DNA of 64,000 bases. Source: Mycobacterium shigaense (GTDB lineage: Bacteria > Actinomycetota > Actinomycetes > Mycobacteriales > Mycobacteriaceae). The DNA lies in assembly GCF_002356315.1 (NCBI RefSeq), contig NZ_AP018164.1, forward strand, positions 186,001-250,000. The letters are read 5' to 3'. Made by a program: the position numbers and the translations under genes. Each line of letters starts with the position of its first letter. The first letter of the stretch is position 1. Positions 17,899-26,395 of this stretch are shown piece after piece. The notes below the pieces were generated by a model. It did no database searches, was not told the DNA's origin, and saw nothing but the letters and a program-made list of their open reading frames with translations.

Positions 17899-17991
17899 GG
17901 TCGGTTCGCGGCCGTGGCTTGATCTGCTCGCTCACGCTACCTGGCCCTCGCGGTCCCAGCAACGCGGCGAGAGCGCCAAGTGGTACCGACC
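17899..17991 (-). promoter_or_regulatory. Candidate structured leader RNA upstream of the CaCA exchanger
   Basis: On the minus strand GGTCGGT (17991-17985) can pair with ACCGACC (17905-17899), closing a ~93-nt domain that ends 39 nt before the exchanger start. Inside it GCTCTCGC (17974-17967) pairs over all 8 positions (one G-U) with GCGAGGGC (17951-17944) around a 15-nt loop. I do not recognise a known riboswitch consensus. A cation-responsive leader would fit the gene, but this is inference from nested pairing only. Confidence 0.35.
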
Positions 17992-18283
17992 GATGCCTCG
18001 TCTTTGCTGCATAAGGGCCACAATAGCGAAAGTTAGGGCCGCCTAATTCCAAGTTTTGGCAAACCGTCTCCGCCGAGTCCGGGGTTGCAGCTGGGAGTCT
18101 GCAGCGATCGGGACCCATCGCCGCGGCGGCGGCCAGGGTGAGCAGCTCGACGATCTGCTTGCGGCTCAAGGCGGCCATCATTTGCAGGGCGGCACGCAGG
18201 TCTTCGCCCAGCATCCAGGTCGGACCGTTGGTCAGGTTCGCGAATGCCTCTGAGCGGGATCCGGATGCAGTGCCTCGCGTCGT
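17992..18283. other. Intergenic stretch with a possible gene fragment (minus strand)
   Basis: Together with the leader above this leaves more than 400 bp without a confident gene. On the minus strand an open stretch reads AFANLTNGPTWMLGEDLRAA and then LSRKQIVELLTLAAAAAM before its composition turns non-protein-like. It looks like the tail or remnant of a gene, lacks a convincing start, and I do not recognise its family. Confidence 0.25.
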
Positions 18284-18835
18284 CTAATCGGAGTCGTAGG
18301 CATTGAGTGTCACGGCAACCATGGAAAAGCAGCCCACCAGAAACACGATCTCGGCGGCCCCTTGCTCGCCGAACCGATGCACCGCGGCGCGATAGGTGGT
18401 GTCCGGAAGGGTCCCACCGCGGTTGAGCGCGGCTGCCATGTCGTAGGCGACCCGCTCGTCATCGGTCAGGTCCGCTGGCCGTTCGCCGGCGACGACGGTT
18501 GCGATTTTGTCCTCGGGCAGCCCGGCACGGCTCGCGAAGTATTCGTGGCCGCGGATCTCGTAGCGCGCTCCGAATTTCGCGCCGGTGACGAGGATGACCA
18601 ACTGATGAATCGCGGGGGGCAGCGCGGCTTTTTCCCACAGCGACTTGTTGAAAGCCCAAGCCGGCGCGCCAAATTGGGGAAAGTGCAACCAGCCGTTGAA
18701 CGGACCGATGAGCGCGCCGTCCTGCCGGCAGGCCACGAGTTCACCGAAGCCACTGTCGATTACGGCGCGCATGTCGCTATAGAGAGCCTGCTGCGCCGCG
18801 GTCAGACCGCTCGGCGGCAACAACGGAAGTCGCAT
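18284..18835 (-). CDS. Carboxymuconolactone decarboxylase (CMD/AhpD-like) family protein
   Basis: 183 residues, single CMD-like domain. Typical pieces are LPPAIHQLVILVTGAKFGARYEIRGHE, split as LPPAIHQLVILVTGAKF and YEIRGHEYFA. The AhpD-type CxxC pair is missing (the position reads KFGARYEIRGH), as in many uncharacterised members, so peroxidase activity of the AhpD kind is not supported. It is divergent from a LysR gene 130 bp away, a classic regulator-target layout. Confidence 0.8.
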   Translation of the reverse strand: MRLPLLPPSGLTAAQQALYSDMRAVIDSGFGELVACRQDGALIGPFNGWLHFPQFGAPAWAFNKSLWEKAALPPAIHQLVILVTGAKFGARYEIRGHEYFASRAGLPEDKIATVVAGERPADLTDDERVAYDMAAALNRGGTLPDTTYRAAVHRFGEQGAAEIVFLVGCFSMVAVTLNAYDSD

Positions 18836-18965
18836 GCGGCACCCCTTAGGTGATTACGGTTGGTTACTCCAGCAAATCCCGCAGCGGTCGGCGTCGCCAC
18901 GATGCGTTTTCGACCGCTCTTAAGTGCAGCTTCCCACCGCAGCTGGGGCCACCTAGGCTCGTCGA

Positions 18966-19922
18966 ATGGAGCTGCGGCAATTACGCTACTTCGTGGCGGT
19001 TGCCGAGGAGTTGCACTTCGGGCGCGCGGCCACCCGGCTCCACCTCTCGGGACCGGCTTTGTCCCAACAGATCATCGCTTTGGAACGCGAGCTGGGAACT
19101 GATCTGTTCGTGCGAGACCGGCGCGGCGTCCAGTTAACCGAAGCCGGACGCACGTTCCTGCCGGACGCGCGCGGGATATTGGCCCAGGCCGACGATGCCA
19201 AACGCCGGCTGCAACGGGCGGCAAGCGAAAGTGCGCCGCTGCGGCTGGGATACGTCAGCTGGTTGCCAGACGACATCAACTCCCTGGTCGGGCACGCGGT
19301 GGCGCTGCGCGTCGACGATTGGGTCTTGCCGTCGCACGCGCAGGTCGACCGGGTGGCGGAGGGCACGCTCGATGTCGCGCTGGCGTGGGTGACCGCTGCG
19401 CACGCCAGTCGGCGTGGACTGGCCGCACACCTGCTGCGCGCGGAGCCACTGCGTGCTGTCGTTCCGGGCATGAGTTCGACCGAACCCGTTGCTGCCCAAC
19501 AACTAAGCGTATTGATCGATGCCGACGAGTCGGCGTGGTCGTCGTGGAATCAGTTCGCCCTGGAATTCGGCGATTACGCCGGCGCACAGGTGGTCCGGAT
19601 CGACGACGGCGGCATCACCGGAGACGCGTTCTACGCCCACGTGCGCAAGATCGGCGCGCCGGTGCTCGCCTCACCGAAGCGCAACAACGCGGTGATCCCG
19701 CCCAGTCTGGGTCAGCGTCCCGTCACCGAACCCGTTCCACTGTGGACATGGTCGTTGGTGCATCGCCAGGACGACGCACGGGCGGGGGTGCTTCGTGTCG
19801 TGGATTCCTTGCTCGCGGCCGGGCGCGGCCACGGCTGGCCGATGCCTCCCACTGGGCGGTGGTGGGCGCCCGCCGGCGACCCACACCGGCGTGCTCTCGT
19901 TGCGGGCGCTGACCAGCGGTAG
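18966..19922 (+). CDS. LysR family transcriptional regulator
   Basis: 318 residues. The start ATG opens the usual LysR beginning MELRQLRYFVAVAEELHFGR, with the winged HTH in residues 1-60 (AATRLHLSGPALSQQI, LERELGTDLFVRDRRG). The C-terminal effector domain is present but the last ~20 residues are Arg/Gly rich. It probably regulates the divergent CMD-family gene and possibly the MmgE/PrpD gene 90 bp downstream on its own strand. The inducer is unknown. Confidence 0.87.
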   Translation: MELRQLRYFVAVAEELHFGRAATRLHLSGPALSQQIIALERELGTDLFVRDRRGVQLTEAGRTFLPDARGILAQADDAKRRLQRAASESAPLRLGYVSWLPDDINSLVGHAVALRVDDWVLPSHAQVDRVAEGTLDVALAWVTAAHASRRGLAAHLLRAEPLRAVVPGMSSTEPVAAQQLSVLIDADESAWSSWNQFALEFGDYAGAQVVRIDDGGITGDAFYAHVRKIGAPVLASPKRNNAVIPPSLGQRPVTEPVPLWTWSLVHRQDDARAGVLRVVDSLLAAGRGHGWPMPPTGRWWAPAGDPHRRALVAGADQR

Positions 19923-20012
19923 AAAGTCGAACCGAGCACAGGTAAGAGGTCGGTTCTGGACGCCGGATCGTCACCGCGCTTGAGTGGGAAGCGTTGGCGG
20001 AAGGGCTGACTT

Positions 20013-21419
20013 ATGGGGCAACAGTATGTGGTTCGGGATATTGGAAAATTCGTCGCCGGTGCCGAGGCCTCGGATTTGGTTGGTCGCTCGCGGAGGCAGC
20101 TGAAACGCAATGTGCTGGACAGCATCGCGTGCGCCGTCGGCGCGCTGGACGGTGAGCTGATCGGCACGATTCGTGAGCACGCGGCCCAGTTCAGTGGCGT
20201 CCCCACGGCGACATTGGTCGGCGGCGGACGCGCCTCGGTCGACCAGGCCGCCTTTTTCAACTCCGTGCTGGTGCGCTACCCCGACCTGCTCGACACCTAT
20301 CTGACGGCGGGCGGATTGTGCCATCCCGCGGACAACTTCGGCGCCGTCCTTGCCGTGGCCGAGTACACCGGCGCCAGCGGCGCGGACTTCCTGCTCGCTT
20401 TGGCGGTCGCCTACGAAGTCCAATGCCGCTTCAGCGCAAAGGTTCCTGTGATGGCGCGCGGCCTCAACCATGCGCTGCAGCTGGCGATGTCGGTCGCCGC
20501 GGGATCGGCGAAGCTGCTGGGATTGGGCGTCGATCAGACGGCCAGCGCTATCGCCGCCGCCGCGGTTGACAACGTATCGCTGGCGGCCGTGCACGCCGAA
20601 CCGGTTTCGAACTGGAAGGGCATCTCGCCGGCCATCACCGGCATGCGCGCGATCTATGCGACGATGTTGACCGGCCGCGGCATCACCGGTCCTGACGCGC
20701 TATTCGACGGGCCGTACGGATTGGCTCAACTTTTCGGTGAGCCAATCGATTTCGATGCCGACGATCGGCCGCTGACCGCGGTCGAGCAGACCTATCTCAA
20801 GCAGTACTGTTCGTTGATCCACGGCCAGGCGATCGTCGACGCCGTGTTGGCTATCCGCACCGAGAACCAGCTGAGTGGCCAGGACGCCGCGAGTGTCACC
20901 TTGGAGGTCTTCCAGGGTGCATATGACTTCGCCGGCGGGGGAGCCTATGGCGCCAAAGATCACCCGCGGACCAAGGAGCAGGCCGACTACAACCTCAAAT
21001 ATCTCAGCGCCGTCGCACTGATCGACGGCGGGGTGGGCCCCGAACAACTTGAAAGCAAACGGGTTACGCGCGCCGATGTCCAGGACCTGCTGGCCAGGGT
21101 CGAGGTGCGGCCGGCGGCCGACCTGACCGCCGACTATCCGCGTCGCACCGCGGCCCGCGTGCATGTCAGGACGCGCGACGGGCGGGAATTCAGCCGCGAG
21201 GAAACCGATTACGAGGGATCGCCCACCCGACCGATGTCCTGGGAGCGGGTGGTGGACAAATTCGACTGGCTCGCGGAGCCGTTCTGCGGCGCCGCGTTGC
21301 GCGCCGACATCGTGGCTGCCGTCGCCCAGATCGACGAGATCCCCATCACCGAGCTCACGGCGCTTCTCGGTGCGGTGAGCCCGGTCGCCGCGGGCCCACG
21401 ATCGAAGCCCCGTTTCTGA
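20013..21419 (+). CDS. MmgE/PrpD family protein (2-methylcitrate dehydratase-like)
   Basis: 468 residues, full length for the family. Recognisable regions are VLDSIACAVGALDGE near the start, the LCHPADNFGAVLAVAEY stretch around residue 100, and LKQYCSLIHGQAIVDAV near 260. PrpD proper dehydrates 2-methylcitrate in the propionate cycle; many paralogues act on other tricarboxylates or hydroxy acids. No prpC/prpB genes are near, so a role in propionate metabolism is not supported by context. It follows the LysR gene, which may control it. Confidence 0.82.
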   Translation: MGQQYVVRDIGKFVAGAEASDLVGRSRRQLKRNVLDSIACAVGALDGELIGTIREHAAQFSGVPTATLVGGGRASVDQAAFFNSVLVRYPDLLDTYLTAGGLCHPADNFGAVLAVAEYTGASGADFLLALAVAYEVQCRFSAKVPVMARGLNHALQLAMSVAAGSAKLLGLGVDQTASAIAAAAVDNVSLAAVHAEPVSNWKGISPAITGMRAIYATMLTGRGITGPDALFDGPYGLAQLFGEPIDFDADDRPLTAVEQTYLKQYCSLIHGQAIVDAVLAIRTENQLSGQDAASVTLEVFQGAYDFAGGGAYGAKDHPRTKEQADYNLKYLSAVALIDGGVGPEQLESKRVTRADVQDLLARVEVRPAADLTADYPRRTAARVHVRTRDGREFSREETDYEGSPTRPMSWERVVDKFDWLAEPFCGAALRADIVAAVAQIDEIPITELTALLGAVSPVAAGPRSKPRF

Positions 21420-21471
21420 ACTACGCGCGAGTCCCCTTGCGCGGCTCGCCGCCGGCGTTCGATGATCGGCC

Positions 21472-22236
21472 ATGCGTAAAGATCGCGGCATCAACCGCTG
21501 GGAGCTGGTCACCTGCGCGGTGCAGGGACATGTCACCTACGCACCGGACGAGCAGGAATTGGCCGACCGCCTCAGCGGCACGACCGGGTTGGGCGAGGTG
21601 TGGCGCTGCCTGCGCTGCGGTGAATTCACTGTCGGCCAGCCACACGGCCGTGGCCGTGCCGAGGACGCGCCAATGATCATGCGCGGCAAGGCTTTACGCC
21701 AAGCGATCGTCATCCGAGCGCTCGCCCTCGAGCGGCTGTTGCGGGCCGTGGTCATCGCCCTCGCCGCCTACGCCGTGTGGAAATTCCGCGGCGCGCGGGG
21801 GGCCATCCAGGAAACCCTCGACCGCGACCTGCCGGTCTTTCGCGCCGCGGGCTTCCGGGTCGACCAGATGACCGCCGTGCACGAGCTGGAGAAGGCGTTG
21901 GCCGCCAAACCCTCGACGTTGGTATTGCTGACGCTCGCGCTGACCGTATACGCGCTGATCGAGGTCCTCGAGGCGGTGGGGTTGTGGTTGCTCAAACGCT
22001 GGGGTGAGTACTTCGCGGTGATCGCCACTTCGGTATTTTTGCCGCTGGAGATTCACGACCTGGCCAAGGGCATCACGATGACGCGGCTGGTGACCTTCGC
22101 GATCAATATCGCCGCGGTGCTCTATCTGTTGTTCTCCAAGCGACTGTTCGGTCTGCGGGGCGGCCGCAAGGCTTACGACGAGGAACGACGCGGTGAGCAA
22201 TTGCTCGACGTCGAGCGGGCCGCCGCGGCGAGCTGA
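21472..22236 (+). CDS. DUF2127 family membrane protein
   Basis: 254 residues. The N-terminal ~65 residues are soluble and contain a CLRCGE motif plus an earlier Cys (TCAVQGHVTY), possibly a small metal-binding part. Four hydrophobic helices follow (around residues 85-100, 145-165, 175-200 and 205-225), with the family features ALIEVLEAVGLWLLKRWGEY and FLPLEIHDL, the first split as ALIEVLEAVGLW and LLKRWGEY. The function of DUF2127 is not known. Its stop lies 4 bp from the convergent thioesterase gene. Confidence 0.8.
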   Translation: MRKDRGINRWELVTCAVQGHVTYAPDEQELADRLSGTTGLGEVWRCLRCGEFTVGQPHGRGRAEDAPMIMRGKALRQAIVIRALALERLLRAVVIALAAYAVWKFRGARGAIQETLDRDLPVFRAAGFRVDQMTAVHELEKALAAKPSTLVLLTLALTVYALIEVLEAVGLWLLKRWGEYFAVIATSVFLPLEIHDLAKGITMTRLVTFAINIAAVLYLLFSKRLFGLRGGRKAYDEERRGEQLLDVERAAAAS

Positions 22237-22240
22237 TGCC

Positions 22241-22843
22241 TCACCGCCGGGGGGAGATGAACACGCCCTCCGCCTCGACCGTTTTGCCGTCGTCGTCGGC
22301 CAGGTGACCGACGGAGAAAGTTTTGACCCCCTCGGTGCGCTCGACGCGAGCCTCGACCCGCAGGCGCCGGCCCAGTGCGGTCGGGCGCCGGTAGCGCAGC
22401 GTGAGCGTTCCGGTGTACGCGGGGCGGCCTGGTTGGTGCGCCGTCGCGCCCAACACGTGGTCGAGGATGAGGGCGGACACGCCTCCGTGCACGTGGTGCG
22501 GTGGGCCCTCGTAGGGCGCGCCGAGTTCGAACTCCGACCACACCAGCCCGTCGGGATCGTGATGGAGCACTAACGGCGGCGCGACGGGATTGCGCAGACC
22601 GACCACCGCGTTGCCCCAGGCGATGGTCCGGCCGTCGGGCAGATCCTGCACACCAAACGGCTCCGACCGCGCCGAAACTTTCAATTCCGCAGTGGCGCTG
22701 TCGATTTTGTCCTTGACCGCTGCTATGGTCATGGGGTCGGCTTCGGTGCGGATGCTGATGTCAACGAGGCGGCGGATTGATTCGGCCAGCGGGCCGAACA
22801 CCGATCCGAGTCGGCTGTCATCAATGCAGAGTTCGTCAGACAT
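22241..22843 (-). CDS. PaaI-type hotdog-fold thioesterase
   Basis: 200 residues. The C-terminal ~130 residues form a hotdog domain with the key PHHVHGGVSALILDH segment (HGG at about 118-120 with Asp nearby), as in PaaI/4HBT acyl-CoA thioesterases. The N-terminal ~70 residues are helical and typical of actinobacterial members. Predicted role: hydrolysis of a CoA ester in the cytosol; the acyl chain cannot be told. The gene stands alone, convergent with DUF2127. Confidence 0.8.
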   Translation of the reverse strand: MSDELCIDDSRLGSVFGPLAESIRRLVDISIRTEADPMTIAAVKDKIDSATAELKVSARSEPFGVQDLPDGRTIAWGNAVVGLRNPVAPPLVLHHDPDGLVWSEFELGAPYEGPPHHVHGGVSALILDHVLGATAHQPGRPAYTGTLTLRYRRPTALGRRLRVEARVERTEGVKTFSVGHLADDDGKTVEAEGVFISPRR

Positions 22844-23025
22844 ATAGGCAACCTAACATTCTGTCGGCTGACGAGCCTGATGAGCGGCCCCGGCTTCCCT
22901 ACCTGTGCGCTAGGCCACAAGCGGGCTTATCGCGGCGTTCACCGATGTCCTGCACACTTGTAAAGCAGCCGAGGTGCAACTTGACGGATCGGCCAGTTCG
23001 GCCGAACGAAGGAAAGGTCGCGACT

Positions 23026-23190
23026 GTGTCAACACTGCAGACCTGGATCAACCAGAATTCAACCAACCTTGACGTGGTGACCCCCATCAAGGAACGCGCG
23101 TGCGACGCGCTCGCCGCCGTGCTACGCAGCAGGCCGCGCCGGGCGAAGGCGGACTCGCGGGTCATGCGTAAGGGCGTCGAGCGCTGCTGA
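23026..23190 (+). CDS. Small hypothetical protein (54 aa)
   Basis: A GTG start follows GAAGGAAAGG at a 8-base spacing, the best ribosome binding site in this stretch. The product begins MSTLQTWINQNSTNLDVV and ends in a basic tail (RSRPRRAKADSRVMRKGVERC, written here as RSRPRRAKA and RVMRKGVERC). It has a Lys/Arg-rich C-terminus and one terminal Cys. I do not recognise the family. It lies 57 bp before the broken mtn gene. It might instead be a non-coding stretch, but the start signal argues for translation. Confidence 0.5.
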   Translation: MSTLQTWINQNSTNLDVVTPIKERACDALAAVLRSRPRRAKADSRVMRKGVERC

Positions 23191-23246
23191 GCGGTCGACG
23201 GCGTTGCAGGTCCGCGACCTGCTGACCGATCGATACAATTCGCGCG

Positions 23247-23682
23247 GTGACAATCGGCGTCATTTGTGACATCCCGCAGGAGTGGGCACACCTGCGCAGC
23301 GTGCTGGCGGGTCCCGGCCGGCAACACGTTGCGCACACCACCTTTGACAGCGGCGAGCTTGACGGGCATCGCGTGGTGCTGGCCGCCACCGGCATGGGCA
23401 AGGTCAACGCGGGACTGGTCGCGACGCTACTCCCGACCGAGCGGCTGGGCTACCCGGTAGCACCCGCGACCGGCTGCACCAGGATCTGGGCGGCCTCGCC
23501 GTGGAGATGCAAGGCGGTGCGGCGGCAAGGGTCTGCGAGGCCTTCGGTATGCCGTGGCTGGTGATCCGCGCGCTGTCCGATCGGCCGGTGCCAACTCCGG
23601 CCTGGACTTCAACCGGTTCGCCGCGGAGGTCGCCGTCAGCTCGGCCCGCGTCCTGCTGCACCTGCTGTCGGTGCTGGGCTGA
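23247..23682 (+). pseudogene. mtn: Broken MTA/SAH nucleosidase gene (Rv0091-like)
   Basis: Three frames together give pieces of 5'-methylthioadenosine/S-adenosylhomocysteine nucleosidase. The first reads [20 protein letters not shown] to [19 protein letters not shown] and jumps to ERLGYPVAP, missing about 50 residues with the catalytic core. A second frame resumes at [20 protein letters not shown] and IRALSD, after another gap. A third frame gives [13 protein letters not shown] to the stop at 23682. The intact family is ~240-255 residues. With two internal deletions and at least two frame changes the enzyme cannot be functional. Its 3' end overlaps the tail of the convergent ABATE gene. Confidence 0.85.
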
Positions 23683-24274
23683 GTGCGTCGCCAGCGCGTT
23701 CGCGTTCGCGGCGCCGGGCTCGCGAGGCCCGCAGATTCTCGGCGTTACCGCATGTCTTCACGTTGTGCCAGACGCCGCTGTTGTTCTTCGAACGGTCATA
23801 GAACGTCGAATCGCAGCCGTGCCGCTGGCATTGCTTGAGCCGTCTGAAGGTGTCGGCCTGTTGGCTCAGCAGGATCTCCGCCCACAAGATCGACGCCAGC
23901 CAGCGCCAGCCGCTGCCGGCCGGCTTCAGTTGCACCCGATTGCCGCATAGCCCGAACGACGCCGACACGGTGCCCACGACCGAGTCGTCGACCTGCTCGC
24001 CGCGCACCAGCTTCGCGATCGTGTCACGCAGGGCGCGCAACTTGGACAGGTCACCCTCGGTCAGGGCGGGCACCGTGGCAGGAACGCCGCGCAGCGCCGA
24101 CCACGTCCGCGACGCCCCCGCCGACCACTGCTGGGCGAGCGGCCCGTCGGCCAGCAAGTCTGGGCCGTAGTCGCCGATCCCGACGGTGTTCAGGAAATCC
24201 TGCACCAGCCCGAGCCCGCCGGGAGCCGTGGCGAGTTCGTAACGGTGTGACGCAGGCCATTGAGACATATCCAA
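23636..24274 (-). CDS. ABATE / CGNR zinc-finger regulator
   Basis: 212 residues. The N-terminal ABATE domain has the family's [10 protein letters not shown] start, and the C-terminal CGNR-type zinc finger shows C-x4-C...C with [16 protein letters not shown] and [20 protein letters not shown], split here as WHNVKTCGN and RASRARR. The family is thought to bind DNA or RNA as stress or catabolic regulators. The last ~25 residues after the finger are low complexity and run into the mtn pseudogene, so the original C-terminus may have changed. It is divergent from an SDR gene with TGAC-type repeats between them. Confidence 0.82.
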   Translation of the reverse strand: MDMSQWPASHRYELATAPGGLGLVQDFLNTVGIGDYGPDLLADGPLAQQWSAGASRTWSALRGVPATVPALTEGDLSKLRALRDTIAKLVRGEQVDDSVVGTVSASFGLCGNRVQLKPAGSGWRWLASILWAEILLSQQADTFRRLKQCQRHGCDSTFYDRSKNNSGVWHNVKTCGNAENLRASRARRRERERAGDALSPAPTAGAAGRGPS

Positions 24275-24282
24275 ACTCTACT

Positions 24283-24313
24283 TGACTATGTCAGATCCGT
24301 CAATTAATTTGAC
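24283..24313. promoter_or_regulatory. Two inverted repeats between the ABATE regulator and the SDR gene
   Basis: TGACTATGTCA at 24283-24293 has inverted TGAC/GTCA ends, and GTCAA-TTAAT-TTGAC at 24299-24313 is a perfect 5-5-5 repeat. Both contain the same GTCA/TGAC half-site and lie in the 80-bp divergent promoter. They are candidate binding sites for the ABATE regulator; AT-rich spacer bases may double as promoter elements. Confidence 0.45.
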
Positions 24314-24354
24314 AGAATCAAACAAGCTTCATCTCAGTCAAAGGAGGACGAGTC

Positions 24355-25044
24355 ATGGTCAACATCAAGGGGTCGACGGTCGTAGTCACCGGTGGACAGC
24401 GGGGTCTGGGCAAGGCCATTGTGGCGGCGTTCTTGGCGGGTGGTGCCGCAAAGGTGTACGCGACCGCACGCACGCCCAAGACCTCCGACGACCCGCGCGT
24501 GGTGCCCGTCGAGCTCGATGTCACGAAGCCGGAATCCGTTGCAGCCCTGGCTGTTACGGCGGCAGATGCCGATATCGTCGTGAACAACGCGGGCGTGCTT
24601 GGAGCCGCGAAGCTGCTCGACAGCGACATCGAGGAGGTCAAGGCGGTGTTCGAGACGAACTACTTCGGCGCGCTCCGGGTCGCCAAGGCCTTTGCGCCGA
24701 TCCTGGCTGAAAACGGCGGCGGGGCGCTGGTGAACGTCAGCTCCGTGCTGTCCTGGGTCGGCGGCTTCGGCGGCTACGGCGACTCGAAGGCCGCCATCTG
24801 GTCGCTGAGCAACTCCCTGCGCATCGAGCTCGAGAAGCAGGGCACGCTGGTCACCAGCGCGCACCTGGGGTACACCGAGACCGACATGACCACGGGATTC
24901 GACGTCCCGAAGAACGACCCGCGCGACGTGGCCCGCCAGATCGTGGATGCTGTCCGGCAGGGCGACTCGGAGGTGCTCGCCGACGACATGACGCGGCAGT
25001 ACAAGGCCATGCTGTCCGGACCGGCTGAGGCGCTGCGCGCCTGA
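24355..25044 (+). CDS. Short-chain dehydrogenase/reductase
   Basis: 229 residues, start ATG with AAAGGAGGACG upstream, a very strong ribosome binding site. Motifs: TGGQRGLGKA near 13-22, NNAG near 80, Ser in NVSSVLSWVGG, and YGDSK as the catalytic YxxxK near 141. NAD(P)-dependent oxidoreduction of an unknown alcohol or ketone. It is divergent from the ABATE regulator and closed by a near-ideal hairpin at 25061-25095, so it is a single-gene unit, probably induced through that regulator. Confidence 0.87.
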   Translation: MVNIKGSTVVVTGGQRGLGKAIVAAFLAGGAAKVYATARTPKTSDDPRVVPVELDVTKPESVAALAVTAADADIVVNNAGVLGAAKLLDSDIEEVKAVFETNYFGALRVAKAFAPILAENGGGALVNVSSVLSWVGGFGGYGDSKAAIWSLSNSLRIELEKQGTLVTSAHLGYTETDMTTGFDVPKNDPRDVARQIVDAVRQGDSEVLADDMTRQYKAMLSGPAEALRA

Positions 25045-25060
25045 CGCTTCCCGATTCACC

Positions 25061-25095
25061 CGACTGGGGGCCGGCACGATGCCGGCCCCCAGTCG
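25061..25095. terminator. Perfect 15-bp stem-loop after the SDR gene
   Basis: CGACTGGGGGCCGGC (25061-25075) pairs at all 15 positions with 25081-25095 around the loop ACGAT. It starts 17 bp after the SDR stop. There is no T-tract, which is common for mycobacterial hairpin terminators. It separates this gene from the SRPBCC gene. Confidence 0.75.
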
Positions 25096-25121
25096 CGCGC
25101 TCGACATGTTTGGATTGGCCT

Positions 25122-25577
25122 ATGACCGAACCCGAACAAATCGTGAGCGCGACCCGGGCGATTTCTGCCAGCGCCGACACGATCTTCGAGCTGATCGCCG
25201 AGCCGTCCAACCAGCCGCGCTGGGACGGCAACGACAATCTCGCCTCGGCCGCGCCCGGCCAGCGCGTCCGCCAGATCGGCGACGTGTTCAAGATGACGCT
25301 GACCAACGGCGCGGTCCGCGAAAACCACGTGGTGGAATTCATCGAGGGCAGCAAAATCGCTTGGCGCCCAGCCGACCCCGGCAAGCAACCGCCCGGTCAC
25401 CTGTGGCGTTGGGAGCTGAGCCCGATCAACGCCACGCTGACCAACGTGACGCACACCTACGACTGGTCCGCGCTGACCGACCGGAACCGGATGGAAAAGG
25501 CACGCGCGACGACACCGGAGATGCTGCGCGAGTCGATGGACAAGCTGGCGATGCTCGCCCAGTCCGCCGCTTTCTGA
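25122..25577 (+). CDS. SRPBCC family protein
   Basis: 151 residues from the ATG at 25122 (an ATG at 25110 in frame is less likely). One SRPBCC domain: IVSATRAISASADTIFELIAEP, split as IVSATRAISAS and IFELIAEP, a central IEGSKIAWRPADPG strand region, a HLWRWEL strand and a C-terminal helix. The family binds hydrophobic ligands. It lies 11 bp before an SDR gene on the same strand, and the pair probably forms one transcript. Confidence 0.77.
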   Translation: MTEPEQIVSATRAISASADTIFELIAEPSNQPRWDGNDNLASAAPGQRVRQIGDVFKMTLTNGAVRENHVVEFIEGSKIAWRPADPGKQPPGHLWRWELSPINATLTNVTHTYDWSALTDRNRMEKARATTPEMLRESMDKLAMLAQSAAF

Positions 25578-25588
25578 GGGCGGCGGGC

Positions 25589-26395
25589 ATGTCGCTTCCG
25601 GCACCGGCGCCCGACCGTGCGGCCATTGTCACCGGTGCCTCCTCGGGCATCGGCGAACAGCTGGCCGGGATCCTCGCCCGGCGCGGCTACCAGGTGGTGC
25701 TGGTCGCCCGCAGCGCCGATCGCCTCGACCAGCTCGCCGCGCGGTTAGGGCCGGGGGCACACCCGTTACCCGCGGACCTGTCCGATCGGTCCGCGCGGGC
25801 GAAACTCCCCGACCGCGTCGCAGGCCTCGGGTTGACTGCCGACATCCTGGTCAACAACGCCGGGTTTTCGACCTTGGGAGTGGTCGCGAAAGCGGTTCCG
25901 GAGCAAGAGGTCAACCTCGTCGAGGTCGACGTGGCCGCGGTGGTCGACCTGTGCAGCAGGTTCCTGCCCGGCATGGTGCAGCGTGGGCGCGGCGCGGTGC
26001 TGAACGTGGCCTCGGTGGCGGGCTTCGGCCCGTTACCCGGCCAAGCCGCGTACGGCGGCGCCAAGGCATTCGTCCTGTCCTACACGCACAGCCTGCGCGG
26101 CGAGCTGCGCGGCACCGGCGTCAGCGCGACCGCGCTGTGCCCCGGGCCGGTGGACACCGGGTTCGGTGACGCGGCCGGCTTCAAGAAGGAAGAGGCCGAG
26201 GCCGCGCTGCCCCGGGTGATGTGGATTCCCGCCGACCAGGTGGCCCAGGCCGGGATCGACGGCCTGGCCGCCGGCAAGGCGGTGGTGGTGCCCGGCCGCG
26301 TCAACCGGATCGCGGCAGCGTTTTTCCGGATTGCCCCACCGGAGTGGTTGTTGCCGGTGCTGAGGCGCGGCCACCCGGCCTTCAAAAACGCCTAG
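25589..26395 (+). CDS. Short-chain dehydrogenase/reductase
   Basis: 268 residues. Motifs: VTGASSGIGEQ near 14-24, NNAGF near 88, NVASVAGF with the catalytic Ser, and YGGAK as YxxxK near 154. The C-terminal part (FFRIAPPEWLLPVL) contains a hydrophobic helix like those of fatty-acyl or ketosteroid SDRs in mycobacteria (DltE/Rv2509-like architecture). The substrate is unknown. Its stop overlaps the convergent methyltransferase stop through a shared CTAG. Confidence 0.85.
   Translation: MSLPAPAPDRAAIVTGASSGIGEQLAGILARRGYQVVLVARSADRLDQLAARLGPGAHPLPADLSDRSARAKLPDRVAGLGLTADILVNNAGFSTLGVVAKAVPEQEVNLVEVDVAAVVDLCSRFLPGMVQRGRGAVLNVASVAGFGPLPGQAAYGGAKAFVLSYTHSLRGELRGTGVSATALCPGPVDTGFGDAAGFKKEEAEAALPRVMWIPADQVAQAGIDGLAAGKAVVVPGRVNRIAAAFFRIAPPEWLLPVLRRGHPAFKNA

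Noticed and set aside
18284..18835. AhpD peroxidase
   Set aside because: The CMD domain lacks the CxxC redox pair needed for AhpD activity.
20013..21419. prpD of the methylcitrate cycle
   Set aside because: Only the broad MmgE/PrpD family is supported; prpC and prpB are not adjacent and the length is below that of mycobacterial PrpD.
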